Source: Erythrobacter sp. SCSIO 43205
Lineage (GTDB): Bacteria > Pseudomonadota > Alphaproteobacteria > Sphingomonadales > Sphingomonadaceae
Length of the DNA stretch: 64,000 nucleotides
NCBI RefSeq assembly: GCF_019904235.1
Contig: NZ_CP063202.1
Span: 992,001 to 1,056,000, forward strand
Direction: 5' to 3'
Below are positions 23,440 through 32,467 of the stretch, one piece after another. A program made the translations under genes and the position numbers. Position 1 is the first letter of the stretch; each line of letters begins with the position of its first letter. The notes under the pieces are model-generated. The model was given only the letters and a program-made list of their open reading frames with translations. It was not told the DNA's origin and ran no database searches.

Positions 23440-25632
23440 CTAAAAGTCGTAAGTCACGGATGCCTTGAAGGTGCGCGGTGCGCCCAACTGGAGGTCCGGG
23501 CGGAAACTGTCGAAGGCAGATGCCCAGTAATCCGCGTCCGCCACGTTATCGAGATTTACGCGGAAGGTGAGAGGCGCGCCGCCCACCACCGCGACATAGC
23601 GTGCGCCCAGATCGAAGCGCGTCCAGTCTTCAAGGAACAGCGTGTTGCCGATGTTCGCGGCCTGCTCCCCGGTATGCACCACGCGCCCCGTCAAGGTCAG
23701 CGCCGGGATGAAGGGCACATCCCATTCGACATTGGCGTTGAGCAGGTATTCGGGCACGCCCACCGCCTGATTGCCTTCGTTTACGCCATTCTGGGTGCGG
23801 CGCAGCTTGGCATCGATCACCGATCCGCCCGCGATCAGCCGCAGCCCCTCGGTCAGTTCACCGGCGATGGTGAACTCCACTCCGCGGTTGCGCTGGATGC
23901 CGAAGGGGCCGAATTGGAGCGAACCGGCCTGATCGGGATCGGGCCGCAGGATCGCCGTTTCACGGTCAATCTGGAACAGCGCGAGCGACAGGTCGATCCC
24001 GCCCAGCGCCAGCTTGCCGCCGATCTCGTATTGCTCCGACACGAACGGCGGCAGAACTTCGCCTGCATTGGTCACCGGAACCACATTGCCATTGGCATCC
24101 GTGCCGCTGACCGGGGCTGTGGCGCCCGGGGCCAACGCCTCGATCCGGTTGGCATAGAGCGAGAGCCCTTCCGCAGGCTTGATGACCAGGCCGATCACCG
24201 GGGTGGTGGCGCTTTCCTCATACCCGCCGGTCTGATCCCCGGTGGTGACGTTGAAGGTCTCGGACTGGATTTCCTGCACCCGGAGGCCAGCGGTAAGCAG
24301 GATACGGTCATCCCAGAACCCCAGCGTATCGGACACGAACAGGCTTGAGAGCCGACTGGAGGAAGCCTTCATCGGATCATCAAGATCACCGGCCGCGAAG
24401 GTCACCGTCGTCGAAGGTGTCACTTCGACAGGCGCGTAGAGATTGTTAGGCTCCGCTGACAAGGCAAAAAACTCAAAGGCATTGCGGCTGATCAGCCAAT
24501 TGATCGAACCCCCGGCATTGACCTCGTGCGTGATCCCGCCGGTGTTGAATTTTGCGCGAAGACCAGCTGTCGCAGCCTCATTGTTGTCGGTCCGCGGAAT
24601 GAATGAGCTGCTGACCGTCATCTCCCCGGTGGCGGCATCGACCAGCGTGGGCGTGCTGTAGATGCCCTCTTCCGACCCGTCCCGCGCACCAAAGGCGGCA
24701 TAAACCATCACGTCCTTGGCGATGTCATATTCGACCCGCGCCTGTCCGAAGATGTCGCGCAGCGTGGTGAACTGCCAGGGCTGGCCGTAATTGGCAGCCG
24801 CATCGGGTTCTTCAGGGATGACGCTCAGCGAGTTGACCCGCAGCTTGGGCCGGAAGTGCGACACCTTGACCCGCTGATAAGCCAGATCGAGCGAGGCGCG
24901 CAGCGGCCCCGAATCGTAATCGATCCCCGCGCCCAGCACATAGGTGCTGCGAAATTCGTCATCGATGGCGACATCGCCTTCGCGCGCCGTGCCGTTGATG
25001 CGGATACCCCATTCGCCATTGCTGCCCAGCCGGCGCCCGAAATCGAAGCTGCCGCCGATATGCTCCGGCCCGGTGTAGCCGAGCGTGGCGCGGTTGATCG
25101 GATCGTCGCTCGCGCGCTTGGGGATCAGGTTGACGCTGCCGCCGATCCCGGTCCCGCCCGGCGCGGCCCCGTTGAGGAAGGCGGTGGAGCCATTGAGGAC
25201 CTGCACCGATTGGTAGAGTTCGGGCGCGACCAACTGGCGCGGGGTGATGCCGTAAAGACCGCCATAGCCAATATCGTCGCCCGCAAGCGAGAAGCCGCGG
25301 ATCACGAACAGCTCTCCGGCGATGCCGAACCCGGTTGTGGTGCGGATCGTTGGGTCATTCTCCAGCACCTGCCCCAGCGTCTGCGGCTGCTGGTTGAGGA
25401 TCAGCGCGGCATTGTAGCTGCGGATGCTGAACGGCACGTCGGCGGCATCCTTGTCGCCCAGCACGCCGACGCTGCCTTCCTGCTCCACGCCGGACTGGTT
25501 CTCGCGCTGGGCGGTGACGATGATGCCGTTGTCATCATCGGCGGCGTCCTGCGCAGCGGCCGGGGAAGCAAAAGTGGTTATGGTCAGCGCAGTGGCGAGC
25601 AGTAGGCGATGACGGATGGCAAGATTGGTCAC
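23440..25632 (-). CDS. TonB-dependent siderophore-type receptor (730 aa)
   Basis: Outer-membrane receptor. A signal peptide (LLLATALTITTFASPAAAQ) is followed by a plug domain (VPFSIRSYNAALILNQQPQTLGQVLENDPTIRTT, then FVIRGFSLAGDD and STAFLNGAAPGGTGIGGSVNLIPKR) and a beta-barrel ending in Phe (FKASVTYDF), the layout of ferric-siderophore receptors such as FhuA/FecA relatives. The start is GTG 25632 with AAGGAC upstream; the frame is open further but not protein-like. It is third in an operon with a PepSY membrane protein and a 59-residue protein, behind a putative Fur box, so iron control is likely. This operon is visibly more GC-rich than its flanks. Confidence 0.9.
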   Translation of the reverse strand: MTNLAIRHRLLLATALTITTFASPAAAQDAADDDNGIIVTAQRENQSGVEQEGSVGVLGDKDAADVPFSIRSYNAALILNQQPQTLGQVLENDPTIRTTTGFGIAGELFVIRGFSLAGDDIGYGGLYGITPRQLVAPELYQSVQVLNGSTAFLNGAAPGGTGIGGSVNLIPKRASDDPINRATLGYTGPEHIGGSFDFGRRLGSNGEWGIRINGTAREGDVAIDDEFRSTYVLGAGIDYDSGPLRASLDLAYQRVKVSHFRPKLRVNSLSVIPEEPDAAANYGQPWQFTTLRDIFGQARVEYDIAKDVMVYAAFGARDGSEEGIYSTPTLVDAATGEMTVSSSFIPRTDNNEAATAGLRAKFNTGGITHEVNAGGSINWLISRNAFEFFALSAEPNNLYAPVEVTPSTTVTFAAGDLDDPMKASSSRLSSLFVSDTLGFWDDRILLTAGLRVQEIQSETFNVTTGDQTGGYEESATTPVIGLVIKPAEGLSLYANRIEALAPGATAPVSGTDANGNVVPVTNAGEVLPPFVSEQYEIGGKLALGGIDLSLALFQIDRETAILRPDPDQAGSLQFGPFGIQRNRGVEFTIAGELTEGLRLIAGGSVIDAKLRRTQNGVNEGNQAVGVPEYLLNANVEWDVPFIPALTLTGRVVHTGEQAANIGNTLFLEDWTRFDLGARYVAVVGGAPLTFRVNLDNVADADYWASAFDSFRPDLQLGAPRTFKASVTYDF

Positions 25633-25667
25633 GATTGTTTGTCCTTGTGGATGAGAATACTGGAATG

Positions 25668-25847
25668 TCAGGCTTTGCGATTGCGCATCGCCCAGATTAC
25701 CGCGGCGATCGGGGCGCTGAGCGCGGCCCACGCCGCCGCATCGCGCCAGCCATCGCCGGTCAGTGCGATAACAAGCCCTATGACGCCGAGGATGAAGATC
25801 GCCAGCGGCCAGACAAAGATCGCGTTGGCTGGGCGGGAGCGTTTCAT
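25668..25847 (-). CDS. Small membrane protein in the iron operon (59 aa)
   Basis: Translation gives a basic N-terminus (MKRSRPANAIF) followed by two hydrophobic helices (VWPLAIFILGVIGLVIALTG and AAAWAALSAPIAAVIWAM) and a basic end (RNRKA). ATG 25847 overlaps the stop of the PepSY gene as ATGA, and the receptor starts 35 bases after its stop. The coupled position makes it a real gene. Similar tiny proteins sit between PepSY proteins and siderophore receptors in proteobacteria; function unknown. Confidence 0.75.
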   Translation of the reverse strand: MKRSRPANAIFVWPLAIFILGVIGLVIALTGDGWRDAAAWAALSAPIAAVIWAMRNRKA

Positions 25848-27028
25848 TCGGCTGGCTCTGCACTACGATCATGGTCGAGCTCAGGGGCGAGAGTGGTTGT
25901 GCTCGCGCGACGCTTGGCCAGCCACAAATAGAGGCCCGTGCCCAGCACATGGATCGTGAACAGCGTCAACGCCGCCCAAAGCAGCTTCAAAGGCAACCCG
26001 CCATAGTCGCCGAAGTGTAGCGGGCGAGAGAGCGACAGCGCCTGATAATACCAAGGCATCGGCCGGGCTGCCGTGAATTCCCCGGTCTCGGCATCGATCA
26101 GCGCCGGGGTCAGAAGGCGTTCGGTCAGCGGCGTGTTACCCTGGAAGAACACTGCGTAGTGGTGGTTGGAACTGAAGGTGCCACCTGGAAAGGCGATGAA
26201 TTGCGGGTTGTTGCCGGGCAGTCGAGCGCGCGCGGCAGCCATCGCTTTGTCGAGCGATCCATAACGTGCCGGATCGAGTGCTTCGCGCCCGGCATAGTCT
26301 CGCGTCATCGCCGCCAGTTCGTTGGCCTTCCAAGCATCCTCGATCGGCACAGCAAGTGCGTTGATGACACCGGTCAGACCAACCACGAGCATCCACGCAA
26401 GCGCCACGATGCCAAGGAGGTTGTGATAATCGAGCCATTTAGTGCGCGCGCTGCGCGAGGTCCTCAGTGTGCCAAAATCCAGCTTGCGCATAAACGGGGC
26501 GTAAAGGACCACGCCGGATACCAGCGCGACGACGAAGGTCGCTCCCATTGCTCCCAGAAACAGCATCCCTGGCAAGCCGAGAAACATGTCAGTGTGCAGC
26601 TCTAGGAGGAAATGCATTACCGCGCCCACACCGCTGACGCTGTCGTCAGACACCGCTCCGATCAGATCCCCGGTCGATCGGTCGAATGACTGAATTGTCA
26701 TTTCAGACCCCTGCGAGTCAGGTCGCGGCCCGGTGGTGATGGTCATTGATGGCTGATCGTTATCAAACGCCATATACAGCGGCACTTCGCCTGGCCGATT
26801 GGCCAGCGCGGTTTCGAGCATGGTATCAAGCGATAGCAGTCCATCGGCAGTGCTTGACGAACCAACTCCGGGCATCCCGAAGGCGGGCTGCTCCTCGGTC
26901 AGCCAGTCAATCTCGTCATGGAAGATTAGCGGCAGGCCAGTGACGCACAGCATCAGCAGGAATGCCGTGCACACCAAGCTCGTCCACTTATGGACCCACA
27001 CCCATGTCTTGATGGTGGAACGCCTCAC
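25844..27028 (-). CDS. PepSY-associated TM-helix protein (394 aa)
   Basis: Inner-membrane protein of the PepSY_TM family, encoded beside siderophore receptors and thought to act in ferric-siderophore reduction. The core is WVWVHKWTSLVCTAFLLMLCVTGLPLIFHDEI at the N-terminus, two further helix pairs (FLGAMGATFVVALVSGVVLYAPF and WLDYHNLLGIVALAWMLVVGLTGVI) and a C-terminal helix (AALTLFTIHVLGTGLYLWLAKRR). I chose GTG 27028 because the 39 codons before it in the same frame look non-coding and because it overlaps (GTGA) the stop of a possible 30-codon leader frame. An ATG start at 27145 is the alternative. Confidence 0.83.
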   Translation of the reverse strand: MRRSTIKTWVWVHKWTSLVCTAFLLMLCVTGLPLIFHDEIDWLTEEQPAFGMPGVGSSSTADGLLSLDTMLETALANRPGEVPLYMAFDNDQPSMTITTGPRPDSQGSEMTIQSFDRSTGDLIGAVSDDSVSGVGAVMHFLLELHTDMFLGLPGMLFLGAMGATFVVALVSGVVLYAPFMRKLDFGTLRTSRSARTKWLDYHNLLGIVALAWMLVVGLTGVINALAVPIEDAWKANELAAMTRDYAGREALDPARYGSLDKAMAAARARLPGNNPQFIAFPGGTFSSNHHYAVFFQGNTPLTERLLTPALIDAETGEFTAARPMPWYYQALSLSRPLHFGDYGGLPLKLLWAALTLFTIHVLGTGLYLWLAKRRASTTTLAPELDHDRSAEPAE

Positions 27029-27117
27029 GCGGTCGTCGCGATCGGATTCTCTGGAACTGAAACGCCGACGGCCACATAAATGGCCGGTGCGCCTACCGAA
27101 AACTGAGTGTGCATCAT
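27025..27117 (-). CDS. Possible 30-aa leader peptide of the iron operon
   Basis: ATG 27117 with GAGGT upstream opens a 30-codon frame (MMHTQFSVGAPAIYVAVGVS...) whose stop overlaps the proposed GTG of the PepSY gene as GTGA. It could couple translation of that gene, which lacks its own ribosome-binding site. It is short and may be chance. Confidence 0.35.
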   Translation of the reverse strand: MMHTQFSVGAPAIYVAVGVSVPENPIATTA

Positions 27118-27168
27118 TTACCTCACGTCGCTCACGCCTTGCCATTAGCTAAGTAAGAGATGAATGTA

Positions 27169-27187
27169 AATGCTAATCAATCGCATT
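27169..27187. promoter_or_regulatory. Putative Fur box upstream of the PepSY/TonB-receptor operon
   Basis: AATGCTAATCAATCGCATT, with perfect AATGC/GCATT outer arms. It resembles the alphaproteobacterial Fur-type site, a palindrome around AATGCGAATGATTCGCATT, agreeing at 16 of 19 positions. It lies 24 bases before ATG 27145 and about 50 before the leader ATG, a usual operator position. Seen by eye; binding is inferred. Confidence 0.65.
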
Positions 27188-27382
27188 ATTATCTAGGTGA
27201 TCTGAAGCTGCTTCGCGCCAAAGAGCGCCGTTCAGCAAGCCACCCCAGATCCCCTCAGAAAGTGACGACTCGAGCTGGGCCGAAAGCTGAACGTCCGCTT
27301 TGCGGGTTACGCAAGGAGTATTCGGACTAAAATGCCGGAGTGATAGGCCCCGCTGGGAACCGCTTCGCCGAACTCGAATTTC

Positions 27383-28420
27383 TCAAGCGGTTTCGCGAAC
27401 GATCAGATGAGGGGGCATGACAAGACTTTCTGTATCATCCCCTGCAAGGCGACGCAGCAAAAGGTCTACGAGGCCCTTAGCGCCAGCAGCTATATCTTGC
27501 TTTACTGTTGTGAGAGGTGGCGCAGTTTGACTTGAGATTGGAAGATCATCGAAGCCGATTACCTTTAGTTGGCGCGGCACATCGATGCCGCGCTCCCGAA
27601 GTTCTTTGAGGGCAGCTACCGCGATTGTATCGGTTGCGGCAAAGATGCCGTCGACCTTGCCTTCTATCTTGTGCAAATGCTCTGCGATTTCCTGTCCTGT
27701 TCGCTCGGGCGACAGGTGCGTTGGGAGGGCGCGGATCGTCACGCCCATCTTTTCGGCAACTTCCTTAGCGCCAGCGAAGCGTGCAGCAAACTCGATCGGT
27801 TGAGTGTCGCCCAAGAATGCGAGTTTTTTAGCGCCCGACGCGATGAGTCTCTCGACAGCAAGCTTTCCGCCCAAGCGGTTGTCTGTGCCGACCACACAGT
27901 GTCTTTGGCCTTCCTGGTGATTGCCCCAAACAACCATCGGTAGATAGCCATCGGCAACCTCCTCGATCCGCTCGAACTGGTCTGACTGGCCGATCACAAT
28001 CACGCCATCGACCATGCCTGATCCGATGAACCGATCAAGCCAGTCCTCATCCTGAGCGGGAATGACGCGCCTCAGCATGAGGTCGTAACCTTTCTCCGTC
28101 AGTTCGTCGGCGAGGTGGCCGAGCAGGGTCATGAAGAAGGTGTCCGATATCTGCTGGCGCACAGCATGACCGAGCGGAATCGCGACGCCAATGACTCCCG
28201 TCTTTTGACGGCGTAGCTTGCTCGCCATCTGGTTCGGCCGGAAGCCATGCTCGCGTGCAATCGCTTCGATCTTCTCGCGTGTCTTCGTGTTGACGAGACT
28301 GTTGCCTGCAAGCGCGCGCGAGACTGTACCAGGCGAGACGCCCGCGATCTTGGCGAGGTCCGCAAGAGTACGAACTCTTACCGAGCGTCCTGAATGTTCT
28401 TGAGCGTCTATATCAGCCAT
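27383..28420 (-). CDS. LacI-family repressor of the sucrose cluster (345 aa)
   Basis: Residues about 17-38 are the LacI helix-turn-helix (TLADLAKIAGVSPGTVSRALAG), followed by the hinge (NQMASKLRRQKTGVIGVAIPL) and a periplasmic-binding-protein-like effector domain (IFAATDTIAVAALKELRERGIDVP, VIGFDDLP). ATG 28420 is used; the preceding TTG gives one extra residue. It lies just downstream of the transporter gene on the same strand. Two 16-base palindromes in the divergent promoter 29835-29874 are its likely operators, so it should repress both arms until sucrose or a phosphorylated product is present. Confidence 0.92.
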   Translation of the reverse strand: MADIDAQEHSGRSVRVRTLADLAKIAGVSPGTVSRALAGNSLVNTKTREKIEAIAREHGFRPNQMASKLRRQKTGVIGVAIPLGHAVRQQISDTFFMTLLGHLADELTEKGYDLMLRRVIPAQDEDWLDRFIGSGMVDGVIVIGQSDQFERIEEVADGYLPMVVWGNHQEGQRHCVVGTDNRLGGKLAVERLIASGAKKLAFLGDTQPIEFAARFAGAKEVAEKMGVTIRALPTHLSPERTGQEIAEHLHKIEGKVDGIFAATDTIAVAALKELRERGIDVPRQLKVIGFDDLPISSQTAPPLTTVKQDIAAGAKGLVDLLLRRLAGDDTESLVMPPHLIVRETA

Positions 28421-28429
28421 CAATGCTCC

Positions 28430-29764
28430 TTAGCCTGCCAGCGCTTTTTGTTCACGCGGAACTCGGTGGCCCGCATCGACAAAGAGGGTTGCGATCGCCC
28501 CCGCAATCATAAGTGCGCCGCCTAGCATCAAGACATTGCGCGGGTCGCCCCCCAGAACCGGATTGTAAATCAGCGGCATGGTTAGCGTCTGAAACAGCAT
28601 GGGAATAACGATGAACATATTGAAGATGCCCATGTAGATTCCGTTGCGCTCTGCCGGGATGGAGTCCGCGAGCATCACATAGGTGTTACCCATCATCCCA
28701 GCCCAACCAATACCGATCCCAAGCATGAGAGCAAAGAGGGCCAGCGTGGTCTCCACTTCGGGGATGAGCAACATCGCAATACCTGAGGCTGTCAAGCACA
28801 CCGCATGGACAAATCGCGCGCCAAGCCGCGCCACAATAGGGATCAGCAACAATGCTCCGACGAAAGCGATGAAATTGTAGAGCGCGCCCGCCTGTTGCGT
28901 GGTCAAAGTCGCTTCCCGAAACGCCGCGCTTGAGGGGTCAGAGGTATCGTAAATCGCCCGGCCCACAGCGAAGGTGATGTACTGCCAATAAGCAAACATC
29001 GCATACCACTGACATAGCATGGCAAGGGCGAGCTGGCGCATCGGCTTTGGCATATCGCGGATCGCATCGACGATTTCAGCGAGTGTGTCCCTTACCGTCA
29101 GCGGTTTCTTCTCCAAAACGGCCTTCTCATCCTCGGTCATAGGCAATTCGGGCACGCGCCAGATCGACCAAACAATGGTCGATATCGAAAGGATCGCTCC
29201 GATTATAAAAGCGATACGGACGATGACTGGAATGCCATTGTCGTCGAGCACATCTTGCGCAACAAACGCCGTCAGAAGTGTCGGAGCGAGATAGGAGAGG
29301 GTTTGGGCCAGACCTGTGAAGGCACTCTGGGTGAGGAAGCCGATTGACCGCTGGTCTGGCACGAGCCTGTCAGCGACGTAGGCGCGATAGGGCTCCATGG
29401 TAATGTTGTTGCCAGCATCAAGGATCCAAAGGAGCGATGCTGCCATCCAGAGTGTTGATGAGTACGGCATCAGAAAAAGACTGATCGTGCATATTATAGC
29501 GCCAATCAGGAAGTAAGGTGTGCGGCGTCCAAAGCGGCTATTGGTTCGGTCGCTCATCGCACCGACGATGGGTTGGATAATCAGACCAGTCATGGGACCC
29601 GCAAGCCACAGAAGCGGCATCGTCGCTTCGTCTGCTCCGAGGAAACCGTAGATTGGTCCCATATTGGCTTGCTGTAGGCCGAAACTGAACTGCAACCCGA
29701 AGAAGCCGATGTTCATTTCTATGATTCGCAACAGCGAAAGCCGTGGTTTTACGGCAGCTTGCAT
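28430..29764 (-). CDS. MFS sugar transporter of the sucrose/GPH type (444 aa)
   Basis: Twelve-helix inner-membrane transporter. The N-terminus (MNIGFFGLQFSFGLQQANMGPIYGFLGA) and the loop with QPIVGAMSDRTNSRFGRRTPYFL are typical of the sucrose/maltose MFS branch (SuxC, SUT-like). It should bring sucrose from periplasm to cytoplasm by proton symport. ATG 29764 follows AGGGAG. It is transcribed away from the TonB receptor across a shared control region with two LacI-type operators and is followed by the repressor gene 9 bases downstream. Confidence 0.88.
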   Translation of the reverse strand: MQAAVKPRLSLLRIIEMNIGFFGLQFSFGLQQANMGPIYGFLGADEATMPLLWLAGPMTGLIIQPIVGAMSDRTNSRFGRRTPYFLIGAIICTISLFLMPYSSTLWMAASLLWILDAGNNITMEPYRAYVADRLVPDQRSIGFLTQSAFTGLAQTLSYLAPTLLTAFVAQDVLDDNGIPVIVRIAFIIGAILSISTIVWSIWRVPELPMTEDEKAVLEKKPLTVRDTLAEIVDAIRDMPKPMRQLALAMLCQWYAMFAYWQYITFAVGRAIYDTSDPSSAAFREATLTTQQAGALYNFIAFVGALLLIPIVARLGARFVHAVCLTASGIAMLLIPEVETTLALFALMLGIGIGWAGMMGNTYVMLADSIPAERNGIYMGIFNMFIVIPMLFQTLTMPLIYNPVLGGDPRNVLMLGGALMIAGAIATLFVDAGHRVPREQKALAG

Positions 29765-29834
29765 GGTCAACTCCCTCTCACTCGCCGTTATGCGATCGGC
29801 GATGTGGTATTTTCGTGACATAGATTGGACACGA

Positions 29835-29874
29835 TTGCAATCGTTTGCAATTTTGTTGTTGCAAACGATTGCAA
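29835..29874. promoter_or_regulatory. Twin LacI-type operators between transporter and receptor genes
   Basis: Two copies of the same 16-base operator: TTGCAATCGTTTGCAA (29835-29850) and its exact reverse complement TTGCAAACGATTGCAA (29859-29874), each with the central CG typical of LacI-family sites. With flanking bases they form a perfect 18-base inverted repeat (29833-29850 and 29859-29876) around TTTTGTTG. Centres are 24 bases apart. They lie about 70 bases before the transporter and 60 before the receptor. Confidence 0.88.
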
Positions 29875-29934
29875 TCAAATTATGCCTTACTGCGAATCGC
29901 GCAAAATGGTGCGAGCACAAAGGAGAGAATTTCT

Positions 29935-32376
29935 ATGAAGTTTCGTCACGCTTTGGCCTTTGGCGTTGCGCTGAGTGCCTTTTCCACCCCTGTGTTTGCA
30001 CAGAACGCTGCTGAGACTGCAGAAGATGACAATGAGATTATCGTTACGGCAGTTGCTCGCGGCCAAAACCGGCTTGAAAGCTCGGTTTCAGTAAGTTCGG
30101 TTGGCGCTGAGCAGATCGCAGATCTCGCACCGCCGTCTTCTGCCGATCTTATCCGCCAAATTCCAGGTATTCGCTCAGAGGCATCTGGTGGTGAGGGCAA
30201 CGCCAACATCGCCGTTCGCGGTCTGCCAGTTTCTACTGGCGGTGCACGCTACATTCAGCTTCAGGAAGACGGCCTGCCTGTTCTCGAATTCGGTGACATC
30301 ATCTTTGGTAACGCCGACAACTTCCTTCGCGCAGACCGCAATGTGGCTCGCGTGGAGGCCGTTCGTGGTGGTTCGGCCTCTACTTTCGCGTCGAACGCAC
30401 CGGGCGGCGTGATCAACTTCATCTCGAAAACCGGACAGCGCGAAGGCGGCGCAATTCAAGGTACTGTAGGCGTCGATTTTGAAACCTACCGCGTTGATTT
30501 TGACTATGGTGCCCCACTCGCTGATGACCTGTATTTCCACGTTGGCGGCTTTTACCGCACTGGCGAAGGACCGCGCGATATCGGCTACAACGGCTATGAC
30601 GGTGGCCAGGTAAAAGCGAACCTTACCAAAGAGTTTGACGTTGGCTATGTGCGTTTCCACGCCAAGTTCCTTGATGACAGCACCCCCACCATCCTGCCCC
30701 AGCCTGTTTTTGTAACTGGCACGGACGGAAATCCGGATTACAATGCAATTGCTGGGTTTGATCCGCGTTCAGACTCGCTTTACAGCCCGTTCATTACGAC
30801 CATCACCACCCTTGATGGCGGCAACAACCCGACAACTTACAACTTCCAAGACGGCCTTTCTGTCGAATCTCAGGCGTTCGGTGTCGAGGCCGAAATTGAC
30901 GTCGGTTCAGGCTGGACGCTGACCAACCGCTTCCGTTACGCCAACAACTCGGGCAGCTTCGTCTCGCCTTTCCCGGCAAGCGCGGGCGCGGCTCAGGATA
31001 TCGCTGATGGGATCGGGGGCGCTGGCTCAAGCATTGTTTTTGCGTCTGGCCCTAACTCAGGCAGCGTTGCCAATGCCGCTGACATTGGCGGCAATGGGTT
31101 GCTCGCCAATATCGTGAATTTCAATGTCCGTCTGAACAGCCTCGACAACGTCACAAACGATTTCCGCATCTCCAAGGACTTCGACTTCGGTGGCGGTTCG
31201 GCAACATTCACTTCGGGCTTCTATCTGTCGCGCCAGGACGTAGACACCGACTGGCTTTGGACCGCCCATGTTCAGACTGTTCAGGGCGATGGCCAGTCTG
31301 TGCTCGTCGATATTGTCGATGCAGCTGGCAACACAGTTACCGATAACGGCGTCGTCGGCTATGGTGCGAACTTCTTTGGCAACTGCTGCCGCCGAAACTA
31401 TGATGTGGCATACAGCACTTATGCGCCGTTCGCCTCGCTTGCTCTCGATTTCGATCGGCTGACTATCGATATGAGTGTGCGCTACGACTATGGCGATGCC
31501 AATGGTACGGTCACAGGCGATGGCCCGGTCACAGACTTTGACTTCAACAATGACGGCAACATCAGCCCGGCAGAAGCGCAAACCAGCGTTCTGCCACTTA
31601 CCACCCCTGCTCCGGTCAATTACGACTTTGGCTATTTCTCATGGTCACTCGGCGCAAACTACCTGTTGACTGATGATCTGGGCATTTTTGCGCGCTACAG
31701 CCAAGGTGGGCGGCACACTGCCGACCGCAGCCTCCTCTCACCTGCTGTCAGCACCCTCGACGGCGGGCTCCCCGGCGGAGATGACGGCGTGATTGCCGAT
31801 GTCGATCAGCTTGAGCTTGGCTTGAAATATCAAGGCGGTGGCTTCTCAGTCTACGCGACCGGCTTCTTTGCTGAAACCAGTGAAACCAACGTTGAGATTG
31901 CGCCGCTGCTTCTGACAGATACCGATTACGAAGCCTATGGTGTCGAACTTGAAGGGTCATACTCGATTGGCAATTTCTCGCTTTCGGCGGGTGCCACCTG
32001 GACTGATGCCGAGATCAAGGACTCACTCAACGCAGCGCTCATTGGCAACACGCCGCGCCGTCAAGCAGACCTCGTCTATCAAGCCACTGCGCAATATGAC
32101 GACGGTTTCTTCAAGGCTGGTGCCAATCTGATCGGGACTACGGACAGCTTTACGCAAGATAGCAACCAGCTCGAACTGCCCGGCTATAATCAGGTCAATG
32201 CGTTTTTCGCAGTGCGTCCGGTAGACCGGGTTGAGGTGGCGCTGAACGCAACCAACCTCTTCAACAACTTCGGCTACACCGAGGCAGAAGAGGGCTCGAT
32301 TCCCGGCAACGGGATTGTACGCGCTCGTTCGATCGCTGGTCGCACGGTCGCAGCCTCGGTTCGTTTCGACTTCTAA
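29935..32376 (+). CDS. TonB-dependent receptor for sucrose uptake (813 aa)
   Basis: Outer-membrane channel. A signal peptide (FGVALSAFSTPVFAQ) is followed by a TonB box-like segment (NEIIVTAVARGQ), a plug (SADLIRQIPGIRSEASGGEGNANIAVRGLP, then VRGGSASTFASNAPGGVINFISKTG) and a barrel ending in Phe (VAASVRFDF). ATG 29935 follows AAAGGAGAGAA. Its place behind twin LacI operators and before a GH68 enzyme and fructokinase makes it a SuxA-like receptor that moves sucrose (or fructo-oligosaccharide) across the outer membrane. An intrinsic terminator after it may reduce expression of the downstream genes. Confidence 0.88.
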   Translation: MKFRHALAFGVALSAFSTPVFAQNAAETAEDDNEIIVTAVARGQNRLESSVSVSSVGAEQIADLAPPSSADLIRQIPGIRSEASGGEGNANIAVRGLPVSTGGARYIQLQEDGLPVLEFGDIIFGNADNFLRADRNVARVEAVRGGSASTFASNAPGGVINFISKTGQREGGAIQGTVGVDFETYRVDFDYGAPLADDLYFHVGGFYRTGEGPRDIGYNGYDGGQVKANLTKEFDVGYVRFHAKFLDDSTPTILPQPVFVTGTDGNPDYNAIAGFDPRSDSLYSPFITTITTLDGGNNPTTYNFQDGLSVESQAFGVEAEIDVGSGWTLTNRFRYANNSGSFVSPFPASAGAAQDIADGIGGAGSSIVFASGPNSGSVANAADIGGNGLLANIVNFNVRLNSLDNVTNDFRISKDFDFGGGSATFTSGFYLSRQDVDTDWLWTAHVQTVQGDGQSVLVDIVDAAGNTVTDNGVVGYGANFFGNCCRRNYDVAYSTYAPFASLALDFDRLTIDMSVRYDYGDANGTVTGDGPVTDFDFNNDGNISPAEAQTSVLPLTTPAPVNYDFGYFSWSLGANYLLTDDLGIFARYSQGGRHTADRSLLSPAVSTLDGGLPGGDDGVIADVDQLELGLKYQGGGFSVYATGFFAETSETNVEIAPLLLTDTDYEAYGVELEGSYSIGNFSLSAGATWTDAEIKDSLNAALIGNTPRRQADLVYQATAQYDDGFFKAGANLIGTTDSFTQDSNQLELPGYNQVNAFFAVRPVDRVEVALNATNLFNNFGYTEAEEGSIPGNGIVRARSIAGRTVAASVRFDF

Positions 32377-32398
32377 GCCTCGCGGGTCGCGAGTAGAA

Positions 32399-32442
32399 GA
32401 AGCTGGCCGGATGGCCCCCTCATCTGGTCAGCTTCCTTTTTT
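32399..32442 (+). terminator. Intrinsic terminator after the sucrose receptor gene
   Basis: Stem GAAGCTGGCCGGATG (32399-32413) with CATCTGGTCAGCTTC (32421-32435), 13 of 15 pairs perfect and two G-U or mismatch positions, followed by a six-T run (32437-32442). As the next gene is on the same strand only 26 bases later, it probably works as a partial terminator that sets receptor:enzyme ratio. Confidence 0.85.
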
Positions 32443-32467
32443 GTGCCGGTTTAAGTTAGGTAAGCCA

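Noticed and set aside
24856..25605. A 249-codon rightward frame.
   Set aside because: Antisense to the TonB receptor gene; no start signals.
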